8,038 nucleotides of DNA. Source: Pseudorhodobacter sp. (GTDB lineage Bacteria; Pseudomonadota; Alphaproteobacteria; Rhodobacterales; Rhodobacteraceae). The translations under genes were made by a program, and so were the position numbers. The stretch's first letter is position 1, and each line of letters starts with the position of its first letter. The notes below the pieces were generated by a model, which worked only from the letters and a program-made list of their open reading frames with translations, did no database searches and was not told the DNA's origin. Below are positions 1-5,428 of this stretch, in pieces. The stretch lies in assembly GCA_024641255.1 (NCBI GenBank), contig JAHEDL010000062.1:1-8038 (forward strand), given 5' to 3'.

Positions 1-1
1 C

Positions 2-37
2 GAGATCATTTTGACCTTGCCCGCGATAATGCCGTAG
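2..37 (+). CDS. Possible 3' end of an upstream gene, perhaps pncA (nicotinamidase)
   Basis: The frame starting at base 2 reads E-I-I-L-T-L-P-A-I-M-P and stops at TAG 35-37, which is 25 bases before the pncB start. The short tail resembles the V-V-T-L-A-D-L tail I remember for E. coli nicotinamidase. A pncA-pncB pair would make pathway sense, because nicotinamidase supplies the nicotinate that PncB uses. Eleven codons are too few to prove anything, and the stretch could be plain untranslated leader. Confidence 0.3.
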   Translation, partial: EIILTLPAIMP

Positions 38-62
38 ACAGGTCGGCAAAGGGAGGACCGAC

Positions 63-1355
63 ATGGTCGACATTGCCACGCGCGTCTGGAACCATAAGTG
101 GAAGATCGACCCGATCGTCCGTTCTTTGATTGACACCGACTTTTACAAGCTATTGATGTGTCAGTCAATTTTTAGAAATAAGCCAGACACGACGGTCACC
201 TTCAGCCTGATCAACCGTTCAAAATCGATACGCTTGGCAGAACTGATTGATGAAGGTGAGTTACGCGAACAGTTGGACCATGTTCGTTCATTGTCGCTGA
301 CACGCGGCGAAAGCACTTGGCTGCGCGGCAATACTTTCTACGGAAAGCGGCAAATGTTTCGCCCGGATTTTATGGAGTGGTTCGAAGCTTTGCGCCTGCC
401 CGCCTATCACTTGGAAAAGCGCGACGGTCAGTATGAGCTGACCTTTGAAGGGCGCTGGCCCGAGGTCATGCTTTGGGAAATTCCGGCGCTGGCCGTTTTA
501 ATGGAATTGCGCAGCCGCGCGGTTTTGGAAAAGCAGGGCCGCTTTGAGTTGCAGGTGCTTTATGCCCGCGCAATGACAAAGCTGTGGGAGAAAATTACGC
601 GGCTAAAAGCGATTGAAGGCTTGAAGATTGCTGATTTTGGCACCCGTCGCCGCCATTCGTTTTTATGGCAAGACTGGGCCGTGCAGGCGATGCGCGAAGG
701 CCTAGAGGGTAAATTTACCGGTACATCGAATTGCCTGATTGCCATGCGGCGCGAAGTTGAAGCCATTGGCACGAATGCCCACGAATTGCCGATGGTCTAT
801 GCAGCTTTGGCCAATTCTGACGCCGAACTCGCGCAATCGCCGTATCGTGTGCTTGCAGATTGGCAAGAAGAGCATGACGGAAATCTGCGGATTATCCTGC
901 CAGACACCTTCGGCAGCGAAGGCTTTTTGCAGCGCGCGCCGGATTGGCTGGCATCCTGGACCGGAATTCGCATCGACAGCGGAGACCCGGCAACAGGTGC
1001 CGAAACGGCAATCCGTTGGTGGCGCGAGCGTGGTGAAGACCCGACCAAAAAGCTTGTGATCTTTTCGGATGGGTTGGATGTGGAAAGCATCGAAAATCTT
1101 CACCGCCAGTTTGTTGGCAGGGTAAAAGTCTCGTTTGGTTGGGGCACGATGTTGACCAATGATTTCCGTGGCTTGACCCAAAACGACGCTCTTGCGCCAT
1201 TCAGTTTGGTTTGCAAGGCCGTGACTGCCGATGGGCGGCCAACGGTGAAACTATCAGACAACCCGAACAAGGCTATGGGGGATGACGCCGAAATCGCCCG
1301 CTACAAACGCGTGTTCGGCGTTGGCGACCAGACGGCGCAAGAGGTGGTGGTTTAG
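63..1355 (+). CDS. pncB: Nicotinate phosphoribosyltransferase
   Basis: A 430-residue cytoplasmic enzyme of NAD salvage (Preiss-Handler pathway). It joins nicotinate to PRPP to give nicotinate mononucleotide, with ATP hydrolysis coupled to the reaction. Visible family landmarks, in order, are DTDFYKLLMCQ (residues 24-34), FGTRRRHS (192-199), GTSN (220-223), GTNAHE with His240 at the place of the phosphorylated histidine of enterobacterial PncB, IRIDSGDP (302-309), IFSDGLD (333-339) and the phosphate-binding FGWGTMLTND (358-367). Length is normal for the bacterial enzyme and no key motif is missing. The ATG at 63 is chosen because GGGAGG at 51-56 lies 6 bases upstream and the DTDFYK motif sits at the usual distance from this N-terminus. 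Its TAG stop overlaps the stop codon of the convergent kinase gene. Confidence 0.96.
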   Translation: MVDIATRVWNHKWKIDPIVRSLIDTDFYKLLMCQSIFRNKPDTTVTFSLINRSKSIRLAELIDEGELREQLDHVRSLSLTRGESTWLRGNTFYGKRQMFRPDFMEWFEALRLPAYHLEKRDGQYELTFEGRWPEVMLWEIPALAVLMELRSRAVLEKQGRFELQVLYARAMTKLWEKITRLKAIEGLKIADFGTRRRHSFLWQDWAVQAMREGLEGKFTGTSNCLIAMRREVEAIGTNAHELPMVYAALANSDAELAQSPYRVLADWQEEHDGNLRIILPDTFGSEGFLQRAPDWLASWTGIRIDSGDPATGAETAIRWWRERGEDPTKKLVIFSDGLDVESIENLHRQFVGRVKVSFGWGTMLTNDFRGLTQNDALAPFSLVCKAVTADGRPTVKLSDNPNKAMGDDAEIARYKRVFGVGDQTAQEVVV

Positions 1356-2290
1356 GCCATTACCTTACGCGCCCACATGACGGCCCGCGCAAGATGGCTT
1401 TTGTTAACAGGGTCTTCTGGCGCGAGGCGCGGCATCGTCCAACCAACAGAAGCACAGGTGCGCGCAAGGGTGAAGACCTCGACCATTCGCACAGTTGCGG
1501 GGCGAAGTTGGGAATATCCGGCAAGCAAAGCGTCGCGAATTTCAGGGTAGGCAGGTTCGTAAAGGTTTTGGCTTAACACCGTGCCAAGATCATAAAGTCG
1601 GAAGCCGAACCCGGAGTCATCGAAATCTATCAGAGAAAGTGAATCTTTATTCACTAGAACATTTTCCCTTAGCACATCGGCGTGAATCAGGCCGAAATCG
1701 CCGCCCGCGGCGGCATGCTGGTGCAAACTATCGCGCAGAAAAGTGCGGGCCTCGCGCAGAACTTCGGCTTGTTCATGTGTTGCTACGGGATGATCCCAGA
1801 AGCGCCCCCAGAACGGGGCCTCGCCGGTAAGCCCGTCAATATCCCACTTCGGACGGGTAAATTCGGCGGGCAAGGCAAGGCGATCGGTCGCCAGATGAAA
1901 ATCTGCGATCAGGCGGCCAAGCGCAAAATGGCGCGCCAATACCTCGGGCAAGGGTTGCGGAAAAGGCTTGCCAGACTCCCCCAACGCATCGCCTTCGACC
2001 CAATCGATGACCGATGCGTTGCGCCCATTTGAAAGCTTGACCAAAAGGCTGCCATCACGCGACGGCAATGCGGCAGGAACCGCAACATCCTTCGCGGCAA
2101 GCGCCGCACACCACCATAATTCCGACCGGATTGCAGCGTCATCTTGGTAGCCGTGGCGATGCAAGCGCAGCGCAGCGCGTCCTTGCGGCAAGGCTACTTC
2201 AAAAACCGCATTCTCGCGGTTCCGAATAAGCCGCGTAACGCGCCCGTTCCAATGTGCAGCGGCTTCGGCGGCAAGGCTTTCGATGCTCAT
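1352..2290 (-). CDS. APH-family phosphotransferase (homoserine kinase II/SrkA-like, COG2334 type), substrate unknown
   Basis: A 312-residue protein with a protein-kinase-like aminoglycoside-phosphotransferase fold. The catalytic loop is H203-A-D205 with N210 (HADVLREN), and the metal-binding segment is IDFDD at 221-225, followed by the family-typical GFRLYDLGTVLSQ stretch. The N-terminal lobe has RENAVFEV (25-32) and ALRLHRHGY (40-48), so Arg42 sits where many relatives carry the ATP-binding Lys. Such proteins phosphorylate small molecules or proteins, and the sequence does not say which. No signal peptide or membrane segment is seen, so it is cytoplasmic. The start ATG overlaps the arfB stop (ATGA, 2287-2290), implying translational coupling. 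A poor GAAGAA is the only SD-like sequence. The TAA stop overlaps the end of pncB tail to tail. Annotation as a drug-resistance gene would be unwarranted. Confidence 0.87.
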   Translation of the reverse strand: MSIESLAAEAAAHWNGRVTRLIRNRENAVFEVALPQGRAALRLHRHGYQDDAAIRSELWWCAALAAKDVAVPAALPSRDGSLLVKLSNGRNASVIDWVEGDALGESGKPFPQPLPEVLARHFALGRLIADFHLATDRLALPAEFTRPKWDIDGLTGEAPFWGRFWDHPVATHEQAEVLREARTFLRDSLHQHAAAGGDFGLIHADVLRENVLVNKDSLSLIDFDDSGFGFRLYDLGTVLSQNLYEPAYPEIRDALLAGYSQLRPATVRMVEVFTLARTCASVGWTMPRLAPEDPVNKSHLARAVMWARKVMA

Positions 2291-2709
2291 TCTTCTTCAC
2301 CCGGTTTCCCGCGCAGGGCTTTAACCTCGCCGCGAATGGTTTTGGCTTTGACGCGGCGCAACTGGCTGCCATAGGTGGGTTTTGTTGCAATACGCCGTTT
2401 GGGCGCAACCAGCGCGGCGCGGATAAGATCGGACAAACGCTCACGCGCCAATTCCCGGTTCCGCAATTGGCTGCGGGTTTCGTCCACCTGCAGGACAATG
2501 GCACCTTCAAGCGTCCATCGCCGTCCGGCCAATTTTTTTAACCGCGTTTTGACGGAAGAAGCCAAATTGGGTGATCGCTCGGCCTCAAACCGCAATTCGA
2601 CGGCGGTCGAAACTTTATTAACATTTTGACCACCCGGCCCAGAGGCGCGCATGAAGCTTTCGCTTAGCTCCCAGTCGGCAATCGAAACTGTGTCGGTGAT
2701 CCAAAGCAT
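2287..2709 (-). CDS. arfB: Alternative ribosome-rescue factor ArfB (YaeJ/ICT1-type peptidyl-tRNA hydrolase)
   Basis: A 140-residue protein of the class-I release-factor GGQ superfamily. The RASGPGGQNVNK block puts the catalytic GGQ at residues 26-28. It is followed by the compact domain and a basic C-terminal tail (from about 103 on, rich in K and R, including KPTYGSQLRR). In E. coli ArfB and human ICT1 that tail enters the empty mRNA channel of a stalled ribosome. Length matches stand-alone ArfB, and the codon-recognition domains of RF1 and RF2 are absent. Its role is hydrolysis of peptidyl-tRNA on non-stop ribosomes, as a back-up to tmRNA. The ATG at 2709-2707 gives the MLxIT-type start common in this family, but I see no convincing SD in the 20 bases before it. 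Upstream lie a terminator-like hairpin and a mini-ORF that could control it. Downstream it overlaps the kinase gene by 4 bp. Confidence 0.94.
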   Translation of the reverse strand: MLWITDTVSIADWELSESFMRASGPGGQNVNKVSTAVELRFEAERSPNLASSVKTRLKKLAGRRWTLEGAIVLQVDETRSQLRNRELARERLSDLIRAALVAPKRRIATKPTYGSQLRRVKAKTIRGEVKALRGKPGEEE

Positions 2710-2734
2710 CGCGCAAAGTTAGACCGGGATTAGG

Positions 2735-2770
2735 AAAAGAGAAAGGGCTGCCGACATGCGGCAACCCTTT
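2735..2770 (-). terminator. Intrinsic terminator or attenuator hairpin upstream of arfB
   Basis: On the + strand AAAGGG-C-TGCCG (2742-2753), loop ACATG (2754-2758) and CGGCA-A-CCCTTT (2759-2770) form an 11-bp stem with one internal mismatch. Read on the - strand the stem is followed by CTCTTTTCC (2741-2733), a modest U-rich tract. On the opposite strand the stem is followed by CCGAG, so the - direction is the better fit. It lies 32 bases upstream of the arfB start codon. It would therefore end, fully or conditionally, transcripts coming from yhhQ or from the mini-ORF promoter. Confidence 0.65.
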
Positions 2771-2779
2771 CCGAGATCT

Positions 2780-2787
2780 AAGGAGAT
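2780..2787 (-). promoter_or_regulatory. Anti-Shine-Dalgarno-like octamer in the arfB leader
   Basis: The - strand reads ATCTCCTT here. It can pair with AAGGAGGT in the SD of the mini-ORF upstream in the same transcript, giving eight contiguous pairs of which one is G-U. It could mask that SD or serve as a C/U-rich pairing site in a small RNA. Only complementarity is seen, and the function is inferred. Confidence 0.3.
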
Positions 2788-2831
2788 GGGCCAGTTAGGT
2801 ATCAAAAGCCCAATCTGTGGTTTGTTTCACC

Positions 2832-2845
2832 AAGGGGCTGCCCTT
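2832..2845 (-). promoter_or_regulatory. Small hairpin overlapping the mini-ORF stop codon
   Basis: On the + strand AAGGG (2832-2836), loop GCTG (2837-2840) and CCCTT (2841-2845) form a perfect 5-bp stem. The - strand stop codon TAA occupies 2846-2844, so a ribosome terminating there would cover one arm. The arms have the same AAGGG/CCCTT sequence as the base of the terminator stem at 2742-2770, so the two hairpins could exchange partners. Confidence 0.4.
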
Positions 2846-2900
2846 AGAAAACACCCCCCACGACTGTCCCGACACCGCTCTCCAATATCACTCTAGACAC
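2844..2900 (-). CDS. Candidate leader mini-ORF (18 codons, GTG start)
   Basis: Read on the - strand from GTG at 2900-2898 to TAA at 2846-2844, the peptide is MSRVILESGVGTVVGGVF. It is Val/Gly-rich and has no recognised domain. It is supported mainly by its ribosome-binding site. The - strand stretch 2916-2905 is complementary over 12 consecutive bases to the conserved 3' end of 16S rRNA (TCACCTCCTTTC on the + strand), with GGAGG 7 bases before the GTG. Codons AGA, ATA and three GGG would normally be rare in a GC-rich alphaproteobacterium. It lies between a TTGACA box just downstream of yhhQ and a terminator hairpin before arfB. I do not recognise it as a named peptide. Alternatives are a leader peptide, a dual-function small RNA, or a chance ORF beside a strong SD. 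Confidence 0.42.
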   Translation of the reverse strand: MSRVILESGVGTVVGGVF

Positions 2901-2904
2901 TGGG

Positions 2905-2916
2905 TCACCTCCTTTC
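2905..2916 (-). promoter_or_regulatory. Extended, full-consensus Shine-Dalgarno sequence of the mini-ORF
   Basis: The - strand reads GAAAGGAGGTGA, the exact complement of the conserved 16S rRNA tail TCACCTCCTTTC. This is far stronger than any other ribosome-binding site in the window; arfB itself has almost none. The distance to the GTG at 2900 is normal. Confidence 0.6.
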
Positions 2917-2936
2917 AAATGGTTGCCGATAAGGGG

Positions 2937-2964
2937 AGGGTGACACAGATTTTGTGTTTGTCAA
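2937..2964 (-). promoter_or_regulatory. Candidate promoter for the mini-ORF/arfB leader transcript
   Basis: On the - strand TTGACA (2964-2959) is a perfect -35 box beginning 7 bases after the yhhQ stop. With a 16-base spacer the -10 would be CACCCT (2942-2937), which keeps only the A at position 2 and the T at position 6. The -35 is convincing and the -10 is not, so activator dependence or another sigma factor is possible. Confidence 0.35.
2943..2957. repeat. Short inverted repeat inside the candidate promoter
   Basis: ACACA (2943-2947) and TGTGT (2953-2957) are separated by 5 bases and lie in the spacer between the TTGACA box and the putative -10. This is a common place for a repressor operator. 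It could also be a weak hairpin behind yhhQ, or chance in an AT-rich stretch. Confidence 0.3.
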
Positions 2965-2970
2965 AAGATT

Positions 2971-3591
2971 TTACGCTAGCCGTGCCGCGTATTTTGCAAC
3001 TGCTATGCGGAACGGCATCAGTGCCAAAAGATCGACCAGAACTTTAACGCACCAGTCGGCAACCGCCAGCGACACCCACAACGGAACCTCTGGCCCAGCG
3101 CCCAGCAGCGGCACTTGGCCCGCAGCCCAAGACACATCATTTGCAGGCTCTAGCCAGATGAAAGCCGACGAAAACGCCAGCGTGAAGAACAGCACGGTAT
3201 CGATCGACGACCCTACCAAAGACGATAGGAACGGTGCGCGCCACCATTCGGCCCGACGCAGTTTGTCAAACACGCTGACGTCAAGAAGTTGGCCAACAAG
3301 GAAGGCAAGGCCAGAACCAAGCGCCACGCGCATGGTGACCAGGGGGCCAAATTCGCCCATGATCTGCGTGCCGATTGCCGAGCAAATCAGACCCACGACG
3401 AAACCAGCATAAACGACGCGGCGCGCGGCGGCCAAGCCATAGAACCGGTTTACAAGCTCTGACACCAGGAAGGCGAAGGGATAGGAAAACGCCCCCCAAG
3501 TCAGCCATTGCCCGATTGGATATTGCACAAGGATGTTAGAGGCCACCACAATGACGGCCATGGCGATAACGCCTGGAAGCAGTTTTTTCAT
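2971..3591 (-). CDS. yhhQ: Queuosine precursor transporter (VUT/DUF165 family)
   Basis: A 206-residue inner-membrane protein with about six hydrophobic segments. It is recognised by the family blocks PFAFLVSELVNRFYG (38-52), GSGLAFLVGQLLDVSVFDKLR-like (92-112), SSLVGSSIDTVLFFTLAF (123-140) and LVDLLALMPFRI (185-196). E. coli YhhQ takes up the 7-deazaguanine queuosine precursors preQ0 and preQ1, and the family role is salvage for the queuosine modification of tRNA anticodons. Length is normal. The ATG at 3591 places the positively charged MKK before the first membrane segment; the SD is weak (GGA about 8 bases upstream). It lies 80 bases downstream of the propeller-protein gene on the same strand, so it may share that transcript. 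No queuosine biosynthesis gene is visible nearby. Confidence 0.9.
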   Translation of the reverse strand: MKKLLPGVIAMAVIVVASNILVQYPIGQWLTWGAFSYPFAFLVSELVNRFYGLAAARRVVYAGFVVGLICSAIGTQIMGEFGPLVTMRVALGSGLAFLVGQLLDVSVFDKLRRAEWWRAPFLSSLVGSSIDTVLFFTLAFSSAFIWLEPANDVSWAAGQVPLLGAGPEVPLWVSLAVADWCVKVLVDLLALMPFRIAVAKYAARLA

Positions 3592-3671
3592 CAGTTGATC
3601 CGTTTTTACAAGGTCGCGGAGACTTGGCCCAAGACGGGACGGGGTGCTTTAGCTGCTATGCGGTAGCTGTG

Positions 3672-4568
3672 TCAATCTGGCAGGCGAAATTCGACAATTT
3701 CCGTGCGCAGAAAAATGGTCATATTGTTATCGGACACCATCGTCGCGGTAAGCCGTCCTTTTGAATCGCGCCAAATCGAAACGCCTTCAAGATTGTCAAA
3801 CAAACCGGTCGGGGATTCGAAAAGCGTGGTTTCGTTGCTGAATCCCTTAGACCCCAGATCAAAGCGGCGCAGGCGGCTGGAAAAGCCGGACAGCCCGCGA
3901 AAGTCGCGTTCTAATAAGTAAAAGCGACCGTCTGGCCCAAAATCGGCCCCCACCGGACGAAAACCGCCCTCGCGCGGGATACTCAGCTTCTTGTCCCATT
4001 TACCCTTGCTGAAGCGATATACGGGAAATGGGCGGTCGCGATTGCCAGATCGTTCCGGCAATGTGTAAAGCGCGCCGTTGGAATCAATCGCCAATGCCTC
4101 AAGCGAAGAGTTGTTTTGCAGATGCGCGAAATCGGGATGATCGGGCAGATTTTCAGCAGAACTACCGACTGACTTATAATGCAAAACCCGCGCCACAGCT
4201 TCGAACGAAATGTAAAGCGACCCATCCGGCGCAAGCGCGATTCCTTCGCTATCGGCGCGCGCGCCCTGTAAAAGATCGTCACCCTTGCCTTTTAACCGCT
4301 GCATCGGACCTGTGGAAACGGCCACAATCCGGCCATCGGCATCGCGGGTGATGCGGCCTTGCGTCAATGCTGCACGGTCAGACAAAGCAATGAAATCGCG
4401 CCCATTTGCCGCAACTTCTATACCAGAAAAGCCGCCGAACAACTTCATGTCCGACGACCATTCAAAATCACCTAAGAAGCCGGGCGGAGGCGACGGGCTT
4501 GCGCTGCCCTCAAGGCCCGCAAGCACCACCAACCCCGCCATTACGGCGAAGAAAGCACGTTTATGCAT
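3672..4568 (-). CDS. Exported esterase-like activity of phytase family protein (COG4246 type)
   Basis: A 298-residue protein with an N-terminal signal peptide (MHKRAF, then a hydrophobic stretch to about residue 19 and a small-residue GSAS region), so probably periplasmic. The rest is a beta-propeller-like repeat of short blades. Family landmarks are FGGFSGIEVAANG (44-56), ALSDRA (61-66), ADSEGIALAPDGSLYISFE (105-123), SSLEALAIDSNGALYTLPE (154-172), RPVGADFGPDGRFYLLERDF (204-223) and NLEGVSIWRDSKGRLTATMVSDNN (259-282, key residues E261 and D280). The family name comes from similarity to phytases and esterases, but the natural substrate is generally unknown. The ATG at 4568 lies inside the 3' end of mepA (28-bp overlap) and supplies the charged N-region of the signal peptide. 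Met10 is a less likely alternative start. No clear SD is seen, so translational coupling to mepA is likely. Confidence 0.87.
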   Translation of the reverse strand: MHKRAFFAVMAGLVVLAGLEGSASPSPPPGFLGDFEWSSDMKLFGGFSGIEVAANGRDFIALSDRAALTQGRITRDADGRIVAVSTGPMQRLKGKGDDLLQGARADSEGIALAPDGSLYISFEAVARVLHYKSVGSSAENLPDHPDFAHLQNNSSLEALAIDSNGALYTLPERSGNRDRPFPVYRFSKGKWDKKLSIPREGGFRPVGADFGPDGRFYLLERDFRGLSGFSSRLRRFDLGSKGFSNETTLFESPTGLFDNLEGVSIWRDSKGRLTATMVSDNNMTIFLRTEIVEFRLPD

Positions 4569-5428
4569 TGGCGGGGCAAATCGGCCATGGTGAATTCGCG
4601 CGGGCCTTTCTTGTGCGGGACGGGTTTCGGCGGCTTGGGGGCAGGTTTGGGATGTAGATACGCATCAGAGACCCACCACGCCAAGGTCTCATCGCAGCCA
4701 TCACCACCTTTTGACAGTTCGTTGACTGTTGGTTTTTGAGTTTCGCACAGACGCGCGCCTTTCGGGCATTTCAAACGGATATGAAAATGATCTTCATGCC
4801 CGGCTTCTGGGCGAACGTGCTGAAGCCATTTCTTGTCGGCTTTGGTCGCAGTCTTGCACAGTTCAAGCTTAATGGCCGCAGCGACAAAAATTCTGTCAAC
4901 GCGCGGGTCAGATGCTGCTAGTTTCAGGAAAGCCGCATAGCTTGAATCCCAGTTTTCATTTACCGACAGCTGATCAGCGGTTCGAACCGAAATTGAACTT
5001 AGGCTCTCACGCTCTTTGACGGTCAACGTAAGGCTATTTGGTTTCAAGGTCCAAATATCGACATCCAAGCCAATCTGATGGCTGGCATGACCCGAAGTCA
5101 TCGGGCCACCACGCGGCTGCCCCATGTCGCCAATATAGATGCCTTTCCAGCCAACCTGATTGGCGTAACCTGCAAGATCATAAAGATAATTCACCAGAAC
5201 TGGTTGGCCAAAATTGCGGTGACGCGATAAGCGCATAACCTGCCAATTTGGCCCGGTTTCAGGCATCTCGATCAGACCAGCAGCGCAACCACGCGCATAG
5301 GTTCCAATCGGCATCGCGTCTTGTAGGCTTGGATCACCCACAGCACCAAACAGCTTGTTTGCCAATTTTTCGGCATGTGCTGGCAAAGCAGCCAACAAGG
5401 CCAGACATAAAATAAGATTACGGATCAT
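4541..5428 (-). CDS. mepA: Penicillin-insensitive murein endopeptidase MepA
   Basis: A 295-residue periplasmic zinc peptidase of the LAS/M74 group that cuts D-alanyl-meso-diaminopimelyl cross-links in peptidoglycan. The signal peptide is MIRNLILCLALLAALPAHA, with cleavage expected after AHA at residue 19. The two zinc motifs are intact: SGHASHQIGLDVDIW (112-126, ligands His117 and Asp124, with His114 conserved) and GHEDHFHIRL (210-219, ligand His216). These match His113, Asp120 and His211 of E. coli MepA after a constant shift in each block. The usual cysteines (C48, C191, C221, C228, C245, C288) suit disulphides in the periplasm. Residues 260-277 are a Pro/Lys-rich linker followed by a short tail. 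The start ATG overlaps the stop of the upstream MFS gene (ATGA, 5425-5428), and its end overlaps the next gene by 28 bp, so it is the middle gene of a coupled set. Confidence 0.94.
   Translation of the reverse strand: MIRNLILCLALLAALPAHAEKLANKLFGAVGDPSLQDAMPIGTYARGCAAGLIEMPETGPNWQVMRLSRHRNFGQPVLVNYLYDLAGYANQVGWKGIYIGDMGQPRGGPMTSGHASHQIGLDVDIWTLKPNSLTLTVKERESLSSISVRTADQLSVNENWDSSYAAFLKLAASDPRVDRIFVAAAIKLELCKTATKADKKWLQHVRPEAGHEDHFHIRLKCPKGARLCETQKPTVNELSKGGDGCDETLAWWVSDAYLHPKPAPKPPKPVPHKKGPREFTMADLPRQCINVLSSP

Noticed and set aside
1495..2150. Long open frames on the + strand opposite the kinase gene
   Set aside because: They carry no recognisable motifs and are antisense shadows of a GC-rich coding region with clear family signatures on the - strand.
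1352..2290. Aminoglycoside-resistance gene, suggested by the APH catalytic loop
   Set aside because: The HxDxxxxN loop and IDFDD motif are shared by the whole APH fold. The sequence resembles chromosomal COG2334-type kinases and has no resistance-cassette context.
2903..2916. Fragment of a 16S rRNA gene 3' end on the + strand (GGGTCACCTCCTTTC-like)
   Set aside because: The match is limited to the anti-SD tail with no rRNA sequence beside it. It is better explained as a strong SD read on the - strand ahead of a GTG ORF.
2817..3047. 76-codon + strand frame across the arfB-yhhQ gap
   Set aside because: No SD, no recognisable protein features, and it runs antisense into the end of yhhQ.
3592..3671. 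preQ1 riboswitch in front of yhhQ
   Set aside because: I could not find the conserved A-rich tail or the loop pairing of the known preQ1 classes by eye.
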